From CAVXJN01 sp963773585 (GTDB taxonomy: Bacteria > Pseudomonadota > Gammaproteobacteria > JASBUN01), in contig CAVZBR010000001.1 in assembly GCA_963773585.1 (NCBI GenBank), forward strand, positions 744,001 through 808,000: DNA of 64,000 nt, given 5' to 3'. The position numbers and the translations under genes were made by a program. Shown here one piece after another: positions 36,189-46,900 of the stretch. The notes beneath the pieces are model-generated. The model did no database searches, was not told where the DNA came from, and saw only the letters and a list, made by a program, of their open reading frames with translations. Position 1 is the first letter of the stretch; each line of letters starts with the position of its first letter.

Positions 36189-38675
36189 ATGACCATTGCC
36201 GAAACGCAGGCCACAGATGCCACCGACAGTGGCCGATTTCGGCCTTTAGCCGAAGACCAGCGCGTTTCAGCCGCAGTCTCTAGGCGGGTCTGCATCGCCA
36301 CGGATGATATCGTTGGACCGGTGCGCAACGGTGGCATCGGTACGGCATACAGCAGTCTTGCCCAGGTGTTGGCGGCGGCTGGTTGTGAGGTAACCATTTT
36401 GTATACGGCCGGTCAGGTATGTGAAAGCGAGTCGCTGGAGCACTGGATCGAACACTACGCGCGCATCGGCGTGCGCTTGGTACCGCTGCCGGCATTGCAA
36501 ACCGAGGTGGGAGGCAGTCGGGCGTTGGCGCTAAGTTACAGTATTTACGACTGGCTCAAGGCTCGAGATTTCGACATCGTGCATTTCCCGGATTGGCAAG
36601 GGCGAGCCTTTTACACCTGCCTTGCCAAACGCCAAGGACTGGCGCTGCCCAACACCCTTCTTTGTCTCGGCACGCACGGGCCGCGCTCTTGGAATCGCAT
36701 CGGCAATGGCCTGTTTCCGAAATCAGACGAACAGCTGGAAATCGAGTTCATGGAGCGCCAGTCCGTTGAAATGGCGGATGTTGTAGTCAGCCCCAGTAAA
36801 TTCATGCTCGATTGGATGCGCACGCAAGGCTGGCACCTACCGGAGCGCGCGTATGTCCATCAAAATATTTTACTCCGCGGTTCGGATAACGGATTAGGCG
36901 CCGAGTCAGCGCCGCATGCTTTGAACGAGGTAGTTTTTTTTGGCCGTTTGGAAAAACGCAAGGGGCTGGAACTGTTTTGCGGGGCGCTGGATCGGCTCGC
37001 GACCACCAACAGCTCTGTTTCTCACAACCTGATCATCACCTTCCTTGGCAAATCCGGCGAAATTTACGACCGATCGGGCGCGGAATATGTGCGCCAGTGT
37101 GCGGCGCAATGGCCTTGGAGGGTGCAAATGGTTTCGGAGCTGGATCACCGTCAAGCCATCGAATATTTGCGGCAACCAGGGCGCTTGGCCGTTATCGCCT
37201 CGCTGACCGACAACTCTCCCTACACCGTGCTGGAATGCTTGGGCGAACGCATTCCGTTCATCGCCAGTAATGTAGGCGGGATTGCGGAGCTGATCGCGAT
37301 GCAAGATCAGCAACGCGTGTGCTTTCAGCCGTCGGAAAGTGCGCTGGCCGATAAATTGCTCTGGGTTGCCGGGCATGCAATGGCCGTGGCGAGCGCCGCG
37401 GAATCCCTGGAAGCGACGCGCGAGGCCTGGGTAGACTGGCACCGGAGCGTGCAACTGGATGTTTGGGCGCACAAGCCAGGTCCGGAACCTGCAACGGAGC
37501 CTTTGGTCAGCGTTTGCTTGCTGCATTTCAACCGTCCGAACTACCTGCGCTATGCACTCGAATCGCTGCATCGGCAAGACTACCGCAATTTCGAAGTGGT
37601 TTTGGTCGACGATGGTAGTACCGATCCTGACGCGTTGCATTTCCTCGATGCACTCGAACCGGACTTTCAAGCGCGTGGGTGGACGATTCTGCGGGAGGAA
37701 AATCGCTTCCGTGGTGCGGCGCGGAATGCCGCGGCGCGGGCTGCGCGTGGCGAATACTTGTTGTTTATGGATGACGACAATTGCGCGAAACCGAATGAGA
37801 TTTCGACCTTTGTAAGAGCTGCGCTGAATACGGATACCGATATTTGTACCTGCTTCATGGAGATGTTTTCCGGTGACGACGCGCCTCGACCCGATGCCGG
37901 TCCAGGGCGCAAATGGTTGTTTCTGGGCGGCTGCGCGGCACTCGGCCTGATTCGGAATTGCTTTGGTGATACCAACGCTCTCATCAAAGCCAGCGCGTAT
38001 CAACAATTGCAAGGGTTTGGCGAAGAATACGGCATGGGGCATGAGGATTGGGAGCTATTCGGGCGGGCGGTGTTGAACGGCTTTCGACTTCAAGTGGTCC
38101 CGGAAGCGCTGTTCTGGTATCGCCATTCCGATGTCGGGCGCGAACGCCGCGATCGCAATGCCTATAAATTCCATATGAACAGTTTGACGCCGTACCTGTC
38201 AGCGGTCCCGGACGCAGTCAAGGACCTCCTATTGCTCGCCCATGGCCAGAACGCGCATCGCGCGGCACCACCGGATCCGCGTGCCTCTGCAGACGCGATC
38301 AGCGTCAAAGCGCTCATCAAAGCGGCGTGCGTGCTGGGTCTGCGTGGCGATGTTGAGGCATCCATGGACCTGTTCAAAGAAGCGATGAATGCCGCGCAAC
38401 TATCCGGCCAGGACAATTTGGTTATCGAAGTCTTGTTGAACACCAGCAAGTTGCTGGCCGATACGGGCAGATGGACCCCAGCACTCCAACTGGCGAACGA
38501 TGCGTTGGAAACGGCCGCGAACGCTGCCCATGCGGGCGCGGTATTGCAGGCGCGCGAGCTCAAGGCCTATATCATCCAAGCATCTTTAGCCGGACTGACT
38601 GCGGCGCGTCCGCCGGTTTCCGCCGCTGGATTCGACCCGCTCGACGCCAACGTCGAAGTCAACGAGGAGGTTTAA
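36189..38675 (+). CDS. Two-domain glycosyltransferase (GT4 + GT2)
   Basis: A protein of 828 residues. Residues about 30-420 are a GT4/GT-B glycosyltransferase with the Gly-rich acceptor loop (GPVRNGGIGTAYSSLA) and a sugar-nucleotide region near EFCG-like segments (SPYTVLECLGERIPFIASN). Residues about 437-670 are a GT2/GT-A domain (PLVSVCLLHFNRPNYLRYAL; VVLVDDGSTD; metal-binding FMDDDN near 526; AEDxxL-like GHEDWELFGRAV). A helical C-terminal region of about 140 residues resembles TPR helices. Two transferases on one chain suggest sequential addition of two sugars in the cytosol. AAGGA precedes ATG 36189; the next gene starts 5 bases after the stop. Confidence 0.85.
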   Translation: MTIAETQATDATDSGRFRPLAEDQRVSAAVSRRVCIATDDIVGPVRNGGIGTAYSSLAQVLAAAGCEVTILYTAGQVCESESLEHWIEHYARIGVRLVPLPALQTEVGGSRALALSYSIYDWLKARDFDIVHFPDWQGRAFYTCLAKRQGLALPNTLLCLGTHGPRSWNRIGNGLFPKSDEQLEIEFMERQSVEMADVVVSPSKFMLDWMRTQGWHLPERAYVHQNILLRGSDNGLGAESAPHALNEVVFFGRLEKRKGLELFCGALDRLATTNSSVSHNLIITFLGKSGEIYDRSGAEYVRQCAAQWPWRVQMVSELDHRQAIEYLRQPGRLAVIASLTDNSPYTVLECLGERIPFIASNVGGIAELIAMQDQQRVCFQPSESALADKLLWVAGHAMAVASAAESLEATREAWVDWHRSVQLDVWAHKPGPEPATEPLVSVCLLHFNRPNYLRYALESLHRQDYRNFEVVLVDDGSTDPDALHFLDALEPDFQARGWTILREENRFRGAARNAAARAARGEYLLFMDDDNCAKPNEISTFVRAALNTDTDICTCFMEMFSGDDAPRPDAGPGRKWLFLGGCAALGLIRNCFGDTNALIKASAYQQLQGFGEEYGMGHEDWELFGRAVLNGFRLQVVPEALFWYRHSDVGRERRDRNAYKFHMNSLTPYLSAVPDAVKDLLLLAHGQNAHRAAPPDPRASADAISVKALIKAACVLGLRGDVEASMDLFKEAMNAAQLSGQDNLVIEVLLNTSKLLADTGRWTPALQLANDALETAANAAHAGAVLQARELKAYIIQASLAGLTAARPPVSAAGFDPLDANVEVNEEV

Positions 38676-38680
38676 GACGA

Positions 38681-40222
38681 ATGGCGCAGAGCAAGCGCAA
38701 CGTTGTCATTGTGTTGGGAATGCACCGCTCCGGCACATCCCTTGCAGCTAACGTATTGCACTCGCTTGGCGTGTGCTTCGGCGACGATTTGCTGCAAGCC
38801 CGACCTGATAACCCGCTTGGCTTGTGGGAGCACCGGCAAATCATGCGGGCCAGCATCGAGATCAACCGCCTGCTCAATCGAGCACCGATAACGCCTGCCG
38901 GCGTACTGGCTTACCCGGTGCAGTGGCAGCGAGACAGCCGGATTTCCGCCGCGCGAGCATCTTTGAAGCAAATTGTCGCCGCCGAGATTGGAAAATCGCC
39001 CGGTGTGTGGGGGTTCAAAGACCCCCACGCGATGCGGATGGTCGCCCTGTGGCAAGAACTGTTTGTTGAACTAGGCATCGACCCGGTTTGGATGTTGTCT
39101 ATTCGAAATCCGGCCTCGGTCGCGGCTTCGTTGACCCGCAGGGACGGGATCGACCCGGCGCAAGCCGAACTGTTGTGGCTCATGCATTATACGGACGCCA
39201 TTCGGGATGTGGGCGATGACATCGCCTGTGTGATCGAATACGAACGGTGGTTTTCCGATCCCCATACCCAATTGGAAATGGTCAACTCGGTTCTCGAGCG
39301 CCATGGTCTTGACCGGCCAACAACGACCCAGATGCAGGATGCGCTCGAAGCCATTCATCCGGAATTGTGGAATCAGCGCCGCGAACACTGTGCGGTTGGC
39401 GGCACTTCGCTCGTCTCGCAGGCCTATGCGGCGTTGCACGAGGCGGCGGTTGGTGGCGACACTTCACGCCTTGCTAACGCGTGCGCTGAGTGGCGGTCGG
39501 CGATGAATGTATTTGCGCCCTGGTCCCAACTGGCGGCCGATGCAACGGCACTCAATCTCGAAACGCTTCGTGTGGCGACAAAGCTGTCGCCGGACACCCA
39601 CGGCGCCACGGCGGAAAACGAAGAGGTTACGGAATTGCTGCGGGGTGTCGTTTCGCGGTTATTTCCCGCGGCTGGTGATCGGGGGCGCCTGTATAACGAA
39701 GCGGGACTGTACGGGTTAGCCTGCGATGCGTACCAGGCGGTGGTGGAAAAGCGCCCCGATCAACCCTGGGCGTGGCACAGTTTGGCAACCGCATGCTTGC
39801 GTGCAGAACGCTACGACGAAGCCGTTCGTGCCATTAAGCAGGCAATTGTATTGTCGCCGCGGGAAGCCGCTCACCATGGCTTGCTGGCCAAGTTGTTGAT
39901 GAATCGCGGGGATTACGGCGAGGCGGCGGCCGCCTTCATGGAAGCTGCGCAACTGCCTTCTGGTGGCGCGGCACACTTTTGGCATCAAGCAGGCAGTGCA
40001 TTTTTTCAAGCCGGCGATTTGGGCAGTGCGAGACATGCTTTGGATCAGTGCGTATCGATCGAGCCGCGGCGTGCCGAGATTCGTGCGACCCGGGGGCGCG
40101 TTTTTAAACATTTGGGTTTGTTGGATGCCTCGGCGCAGGAGTATGTGGTTGCTTGCGAGTTGGATCCCGGAAACAAGCGGTACGAACAGCGGCTGCGCGA
40201 CGTACGCCGGCTACAGGCATGA
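38681..40222 (+). CDS. Sulfotransferase-family domain fused to TPR repeats
   Basis: A protein of 513 residues. The N-terminal domain (about 1-290) has the 5'-phosphosulfate-binding loop GMHRSGTS (13-20) and the 3'-phosphate-binding element SIRNPASVAASL (near 140), the two hallmark PAPS-binding elements of sulfotransferases. The C-terminal part (about 340-513) contains tetratricopeptide repeats (AWHSLATACLRAERYDEAVRA). It could sulfate a sugar or a protein residue, with the TPRs binding the acceptor. ATG 38681 is used, with GAGGAGG 10 bases upstream within the preceding gene's end; the longer frame from 38471 overlaps the upstream gene. Donor PAPS is inferred from the motif. Confidence 0.75.
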   Translation: MAQSKRNVVIVLGMHRSGTSLAANVLHSLGVCFGDDLLQARPDNPLGLWEHRQIMRASIEINRLLNRAPITPAGVLAYPVQWQRDSRISAARASLKQIVAAEIGKSPGVWGFKDPHAMRMVALWQELFVELGIDPVWMLSIRNPASVAASLTRRDGIDPAQAELLWLMHYTDAIRDVGDDIACVIEYERWFSDPHTQLEMVNSVLERHGLDRPTTTQMQDALEAIHPELWNQRREHCAVGGTSLVSQAYAALHEAAVGGDTSRLANACAEWRSAMNVFAPWSQLAADATALNLETLRVATKLSPDTHGATAENEEVTELLRGVVSRLFPAAGDRGRLYNEAGLYGLACDAYQAVVEKRPDQPWAWHSLATACLRAERYDEAVRAIKQAIVLSPREAAHHGLLAKLLMNRGDYGEAAAAFMEAAQLPSGGAAHFWHQAGSAFFQAGDLGSARHALDQCVSIEPRRAEIRATRGRVFKHLGLLDASAQEYVVACELDPGNKRYEQRLRDVRRLQA

Positions 40223-40299
40223 CGGCTCAGTACGGCAATGAAATTGGCTGGCGAAGTGATCGACCAAGACGGTGCGCAACGGGCAGGTAGGAAGTTAAT

Positions 40300-43200
40300 A
40301 TGATGCGCATCGCCGTTTTCTCCAATGAGAATCCAGAAACCGCATGTGCACGTTTGCGGTTGCGCTCGCCGGCGGAAGCCGCAGGGCTGGAATTGCGCTG
40401 GGCGTCGCAACGTAACGGGTCGAGCGTTCGCGTGGACCTCGATGCCATCGATTGGGCCGATTTGATCGTGGTGCAGCGATTTTTCCCGGGAGCCGCCACC
40501 TGTCCGGTATTGGAACAAATACTTGCGAGCGGCAAACCGACGATCTATGAAATCGACGATCTTTTGACCGATATACCGCCGGGCAGCCCATATGCCGGCG
40601 AATCGGAAAAACTGCGCCCATATGCGCTCGACTGGATGGCCAAAGTCGATGCCGTGACGGTGTCAACCGAGGCGTTGGCGGCCCAGTACGCGCCCCACGC
40701 CCGCCGGGTCGTGGTATTGCCGAATTTGTTGGATCCAAATATGTGGGGCGGAAACCGCAGCGGGTCGGACCGGCTCTTGATCGGCTATTGCGGCACTGAT
40801 TCCCACACTGCGGAATTGGCGGCGATCGAGCCTGCGTTGCTGAATGTGGCTCGGCGCTACGGCGACCGAATCGGTTTCCGGTTCATGGGGTGCGCCACGC
40901 CGGCGCTGCAGGCGCTGCACAACGCCGAGGTACTCCCGTTCGCGCTCGCCTATGAGGTCTACGCGAAAACGCTTCTCCGCTTGGGATTGGATATCGCGCT
41001 TGCTCCCTTATTCGACAATGTATTCAATCGCTGCAAAAGCGCGGTCAAATGGCTCGAGTATTCGGCTTGTGGCAGCGCCGGCGTGTATTCTGACGTTGGA
41101 CCCTACCGCCAAACCGTCCGCCACGGAATAACTGGTTTGCTTGTTAATCAGAAACCCCGAGACTGGGAGCGAGCGATTGTCGAATTGATCGAGGATTCCG
41201 CGCTGCGTCGCGAACTCGCGGAAAATGCGCGCCGAGAAGTACTCAATCATCGGCTCACGGTTCGCGCGTCCAATCGCCTGAAAGACGCATACCAACAGAT
41301 TGTAGAAAACGCGAAGGGCCTACCCCCTGTGCAGAGGATCGCCGACGGGAAGGAAACGGCACCAAAAGGACGAGGTTGCGTCCAAGTTGTCACTGTGGCC
41401 TCCGAGGACGACGCTGAGATCGCCGCTACCGTCGATACACTTTCCGCCCAGGATTATTCGCCGTGGCGATACGCCGTTCTGGCCCCGCGGCCATCTCCGA
41501 ACCCTCTGTTCGCACAACTGCCGGTGCTAAGTTGGCACCAGTACAACCGCCTGCCGGGCGAGTGTTTCTCGCAGGATCTTCTGAGCGAGGCGTGCGATTG
41601 GTTCCTGTTGTGTGAACCCGGCACGGTATTGGATGCCAAGGCGTTGAGTACTCTCATGGACGCAGCGGCATCGAATCCCGATTGGCGTTTGCTTTATGCC
41701 GACGGTGCGGCGATTGTGGATGGCGCTGCGCAGGCGAGTTACTTGAAGCCGGATTTCAATCTTGAGTTACTACGTTCCCAGCCGTTTATGGGCGGCATGG
41801 CGCTCGTGCACCGTGCACTCTTCGGGAAGACGCAATTACAATCGACAGTCGTTCCGCTTCTGATTCAGGAATTAGCGTTCGTCGTTTGGGAGGAGTTTGG
41901 TGAACGCGCGCTGGGCCATGTGCCGCGAATCCTCAGTGCGCATCCTAGCGATTGGGGTTCCTTGGCTGCGGACCCGCATATTCGCGATAAAGGCTGCCGC
42001 ACAGTTGCGGCGCACTTGCACCGAATCGGCGTTGACGCGAACGTCGAACCTGGGGCCTTAAGTGGAACCTTGCGTGTGCGATATCGCCACCATGAAACGC
42101 CTTTGGTTAGCGTGATCATACCGACTAAAGATAAACCCGAGTACATACGTCCGTGTGTGACGAGTTTATTGGCGCAGACCCGCTATCCCAACTTCGAGAT
42201 CTTAGTCGTCGACAACGGAACCTCGGATCCGGAAGCACTGGACTTCCTGGCAAGTGTTTCTCAAGACCCGCGGATACAGATTATTCCTTATCCCCACACG
42301 TACAATTTTTCCGCGATCAACAACGCGGCGGCGGAATTGGCGCGGGGCGAATATTTGCTGTTGCTCAACAACGATACCGAAATACTACACGGCGAGTGGC
42401 TCGACGAACTTATGGCCTATGGGCAGCAGGCCGACGTCGGCGCTGTGGGCGCACGCCTGATATTCAGCGATCGAACGCTGCAACACGCGGGAGTAATCCT
42501 CGGCATGGGGGCGAACGGCGTCGCCGAGCATCCTTTTATGGGGCTGCCCATGGATGCGCCGGGCTACATGAATCGTGCGCAACTCGCACAGGATCTGTCG
42601 GCAGTCACCGCCGCGTGCTTGCTGGTGCGCAAGTCGCTGTATGCCGAAGTCGGGGGCCTGGATCAAGAGCGGCTGGCCGTTCTGTATAACGACATCGACT
42701 TGTGTCTGAAATTGCGCAAGTTGGGCTACCGGATCATTTGGGCGCCTTCCGCGACCGTGCTCCATCACGGGTCGGTTTCACTCAAGGCCAAGGAGTACCG
42801 AAACCCGGTCCAGTTCGCGCGGGCCGAACGGGAAGTCGCCACGATGCTCGATCGTTGGTTACCTCAGCTGTCTCGCGATCCCGCATACAATCCTAGTCTC
42901 TGTTTGCTGCGCAGCGACTATTCCGTGGACCGCGAAACCCATGTGGACTGGGATATCGCGTCGGACCAAATGCGGATAATGGCGATGGGGTTCGGGTCGG
43001 ACGGTTCTTGGGAGCACCGGGCTCGAATTCCTTTGCATGGCCTACGTCGTGCCGGCCGGGCGCAGGCGGTCGAATTACCGAAATTCAAAGACCGGGTCCG
43101 AGTGCCAAGCGTTGCCGAATTGGCGCGTGAAAATCCGGACGTGCTGTTGATGCATAATTGTATCCACGACGTGCATCTGGAGGCGCTGCCTCGGTACCGA

Positions 43201-43998
43201 CGATTCACCGATACCTTCCTGGTGTTCGGTCAGGACGATTTGATGTTTCAGCTGCCACCGAGCAATCCGTTCCACGATCAGGTCTATAAAGACATCAAAA
43301 AGCGCTTGCGCCAAGCGATCGGACTTTGCGACCGCCTGGTGGTCAGCACCGAACCGTTGGCAGACGCCTACCGGGACATGGCGTCGGACATCGTGGTGCA
43401 GCCGAATTATTTGTCTGCCGACATCTGGGGTCGTCTTGAATCCCGCCGCCGGCGCGGCGCCAAACCACGGGTAGGTTGGGCCGGTGCCCAGCAACACGTC
43501 GGCGACCTCGCGCTGATCGTCGATGTGGTGAAGCGCACCGCGAAGGAGGTCGACTGGGTGTTTTTCGGCTTGTGCTTCGAACAGCTACTGCCGTACGTTG
43601 CCGAGGTCGTCAACCCTGTTGTATTCGCCGACTATCCGCGAACTTTGGCAAGCCTTGACCTCGACCTCGCCATCGCGCCGCTCGAGCACAACCGCTTCAA
43701 CGAGTGCAAGAGCAATCTTAAGGTGCTGGAATACGGTGTCTTGGGGATACCGGTGGTTTGCACCGACATCGAACCATACCGAAGTGCGCCAGTAGCACGG
43801 GTGCAGAACCGCACCGCGGATTGGCTGGAAGCCATTCGCGCCCGGATTGATGGCCTCGATAGCGCTGCCGCGGAGGGAGATCGGTTGCGGCAATGGGTGC
43901 ACGAGCATTGGTTGCTGGAGTCGCGTCTCGATACTTGGCTCGATGCCCTGTCCCCTGAGACCCGCACCGATGCGCTCATTGAGGCCAGCGCGTCATGA
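40300..43998 (+). CDS. Very large multi-domain glycosyltransferase (GT4-GT2-GT4)
   Basis: A protein of 1232 residues. Residues 1-345: GT-B-like transferase (RLLIGYCGTDSHTAEL; IALAPLFDNVFNRCKSAVKWLEY). Residues about 355-590: a degenerate GT2-like part (ASEDDAEIAATVDTLSAQDY). Residues about 597-830: GT2/GT-A domain with VSVIIPTKDKPEYIRPCV, LLLNNDTEIL (DxD-like) and LYNDIDLCLKLRKLGYR. Residues about 880-1215: second GT-B-like domain (RVGWAGAQQHVGDLALIVD; LAIAPLEHNRFNECKSNLKV), clearly similar to the first, so it may be an internal duplication. It could build several linkages of one oligosaccharide. AGGA precedes ATG 40300; it overlaps the OGT-like gene by 4 bases (ATGA). Confidence 0.85.
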   Translation: MMRIAVFSNENPETACARLRLRSPAEAAGLELRWASQRNGSSVRVDLDAIDWADLIVVQRFFPGAATCPVLEQILASGKPTIYEIDDLLTDIPPGSPYAGESEKLRPYALDWMAKVDAVTVSTEALAAQYAPHARRVVVLPNLLDPNMWGGNRSGSDRLLIGYCGTDSHTAELAAIEPALLNVARRYGDRIGFRFMGCATPALQALHNAEVLPFALAYEVYAKTLLRLGLDIALAPLFDNVFNRCKSAVKWLEYSACGSAGVYSDVGPYRQTVRHGITGLLVNQKPRDWERAIVELIEDSALRRELAENARREVLNHRLTVRASNRLKDAYQQIVENAKGLPPVQRIADGKETAPKGRGCVQVVTVASEDDAEIAATVDTLSAQDYSPWRYAVLAPRPSPNPLFAQLPVLSWHQYNRLPGECFSQDLLSEACDWFLLCEPGTVLDAKALSTLMDAAASNPDWRLLYADGAAIVDGAAQASYLKPDFNLELLRSQPFMGGMALVHRALFGKTQLQSTVVPLLIQELAFVVWEEFGERALGHVPRILSAHPSDWGSLAADPHIRDKGCRTVAAHLHRIGVDANVEPGALSGTLRVRYRHHETPLVSVIIPTKDKPEYIRPCVTSLLAQTRYPNFEILVVDNGTSDPEALDFLASVSQDPRIQIIPYPHTYNFSAINNAAAELARGEYLLLLNNDTEILHGEWLDELMAYGQQADVGAVGARLIFSDRTLQHAGVILGMGANGVAEHPFMGLPMDAPGYMNRAQLAQDLSAVTAACLLVRKSLYAEVGGLDQERLAVLYNDIDLCLKLRKLGYRIIWAPSATVLHHGSVSLKAKEYRNPVQFARAEREVATMLDRWLPQLSRDPAYNPSLCLLRSDYSVDRETHVDWDIASDQMRIMAMGFGSDGSWEHRARIPLHGLRRAGRAQAVELPKFKDRVRVPSVAELARENPDVLLMHNCIHDVHLEALPRYRRFTDTFLVFGQDDLMFQLPPSNPFHDQVYKDIKKRLRQAIGLCDRLVVSTEPLADAYRDMASDIVVQPNYLSADIWGRLESRRRRGAKPRVGWAGAQQHVGDLALIVDVVKRTAKEVDWVFFGLCFEQLLPYVAEVVNPVVFADYPRTLASLDLDLAIAPLEHNRFNECKSNLKVLEYGVLGIPVVCTDIEPYRSAPVARVQNRTADWLEAIRARIDGLDSAAAEGDRLRQWVHEHWLLESRLDTWLDALSPETRTDALIEASAS

Positions 43999-46900
43999 GC
44001 GCGCACGTGCGGTCGTCTCCGGGTACCGAAATCGCCGAACGCGAGCGGGACTACCGCGCCCGTCTGGATCGCGAGCCACAGCACGTGGATTCATTGGAAC
44101 AGCTCGGCGAGTTGCTGCAGGCGCAAGGTCGAACCCGGGAAGCGGTCGATTGCTTTCGTCGGGCATTGGAACAGCTGCCCACCGAGCCCAGACTCTACAA
44201 CCGGTTCGCGACAGCCTTGCAGGCTTGCGGCGATGCTGCGGGTGCCGTGGAGGTCTATCGAATGGCGTTGGCGCTCGGTGCTGGTGCCACCGTGCACAAC
44301 AATCTCGCCGTGGCATTGAAACAACTCGACAAGCTGGAACAAGCGCAATCTCATTTGCAGCGGGCGCTCCAACTGGAGCCCGACTACACCGATGCGCTGG
44401 TCAATATGGGTAACGTGCTTACATTGGCAGGCGATCCTGCCGCCGCCATCGACTATTTCCGACAGGCGTTGGAGCACGAGCCGGGACGCGCGGCAACGTA
44501 TAGCAATGTCGGCAACGCGTTGCAGGCTCTTGGGCGTTTCAAAGATGCCGCGGAAATCTATGAACTCGCACTGGCTTTGGAGTCGGAGTTGCCGCAGGCC
44601 CGATGGAACCGCGCGCTGCTGTGGTTGCAGCAGGGCGACTATGCTCGAGGGTGGCCTGAATATCATTGGGGTACGTCCACGGGCGACCGGCCGCGGCGCG
44701 AATTGCAATGCCCGCGCTGGATCGGGCAGTGCGTGCAAGGCAAGCGGATCGTGATCTACGCCGAGCAAGGGCTCGGAGATACGATACAGTTCGCACGTTT
44801 CTTGCCAAAGCTGCGCACTGAGGGTGCGTTCGTGATTCTGGAGTGCCCGAAGTCCTTGCTGCAGCTCATGCGAGACAGCGGGCTGGCGGATCAAGTCGTG
44901 GCGGCGGACGAGCCTTTGCCCGAAGCGGATTTGTTCGCTTCGTTGCTGGACCTGCCGGCCCTGTTCGCAACGACCCTGGACACGCTCCCTGCACGGTCCG
45001 GATATTTGGTCCCGGACGCGGACCGGAGTGCGCGTTGGCAGGAATATCTCCGCGGCTTTGCCGGACTGCGGGTTGGGTTGTGCTGGGCCGGGGGGCCAGC
45101 CTACCGCGCCAACCAGCGGCGTTCTTGCGCTTTGGCACAGATGGCTCCGTTGGCAACTGTGGAGGGAGTTTGTTTCTTCAATCTGCAGCGCGGGGAGGCG
45201 GCTAAACAGGCGCTGCAGCCGCCTCCGGGTCTGCGCTTGGAGGCGTTGGATACCGAGTGGGATCAGTTCGCCGATATGGCGGCCGCGATAGCCAACCTAG
45301 ACTTGGTGATCACAGTGGATACGTCGGTGGCGCACCTGGCCGGGGCACTGGGCGTTCCGACTTGGGTGTTGCTGCCGGACGTGGCGGACTGGCGGTGGCT
45401 GCTGCATCGGGATGACAGTCCTTGGTATCCGGCCGTGCGGTTGTTTCGACAGGCCCGCGCACGTGATTGGCCGGAAGTGCTGAACCGGGTGGCCGAAGCT
45501 CTTGCTCCCTTGGTCGCCGAACACTCGAGCTGCGGCGGGGTCGACGCTGGAGGTATCGAAGACGGTGATGCGCCGGCGGCGAACGCGTGTCATGCGGACA
45601 CTTTGACTGAGGCCCTGCAGTTGCACGACGCCGGCGATCTCGACGCCGCTGCGCGCATGTACGAGCAGGTGCTCGCGTACGACAGTGACAACGCAGATGC
45701 GTTGCGATTGCTCGGGACGATATTCCAAGCGCGCGGTGACCTGGAGCGAGCCGCAGAATACATTGAGCGCGCGCTCAAAGTAGTGTCGGACTCGGCATTG
45801 ATCTATACCAGTCTCGGCGACGTCTATCAGAAGCAGCATGCGCCCGGGCTGGCGCTGCAGTGCTTTCACGCCGCCCTGCAGCTCGACCCCGAATTCATCG
45901 ATGCCTGGTTCGGGATCGGCGTTGCGCATCAACTCCAAGGACAGGAGGACAACGCGATCGGCGCCTATCGTCAGGTGCTGGCGCTGCGTCCCGATCACCA
46001 GCGCGCGCATTTCAATTTGGCGCTCGCATTGCGGGCGGCGGGGCAACGAATAGAGTCTGAGGCGATGTTGCGAAGTTTGTTGGAGCTCGCTCCGGATCAT
46101 GTCGATGCCAATGTTCAGCTTGGGCAACTGCTGCTCGAGACCGATCAACTGGACCAAGCGACGGCATATTTCGAGCGCGCGCTGGCCGCCGACGACGCCT
46201 GTTTCGACGCGCACCATTTGTTGGGCAATGTGCGCAAGGACCAAGGCCGCTTCAGCCAGGCGATCGCGTGCTATCAAAGGGCGCTGGAGTTGCGTCCCGA
46301 TGCCATGGGTGTGCACAACAATCTCGGCAATACTTTTCGTGCCGCCGGACGTCCCGAAGATGCCGAAGGATGCTATTTGCGTGCCGTGCAACTGTGTCCC
46401 GATGCGCCGGAAGCCTACAACAATCTTGGCACTCTTTATAAGGACAGCGGTCAGCTGAGCAAAGCACAGGAATGGTTTGAAAAGACGTTGGCCGTGGCGC
46501 CGGATTTCAGTTTCGCCCTGGGCAACCTCGCCAAGGTCTATCAGGAAAGCTGTGCCTGGGACCGCTACGAGCCGGTATTGCAACAACTGGTCGCTGCAAC
46601 CGATGAACTGCTGGCCGCCGAAAAGCGCGTACCGATGCAGCCCTTTTTTGCGTTGTCGTTGCCGGTCAGTGCCGAGTATCAGCGGCGCGTTGCGCGCAAT
46701 TACGCACGGACCGTGGTATCGCGTGGTCTGATTGACGAGCAGTTGCCACCAGGCCCGAAAGTGGACGCGAGCGGTCGGCTGCGCATTGGATACGTGTCCT
46801 CTGACTTTCACAATCACGCCACGGCGCAGCTGATGCTGAGTCTGTTCGGACTGCATGACCGCGCCGACTTTGAGATCTATGCCTATTCCCTGGGAAAGGA

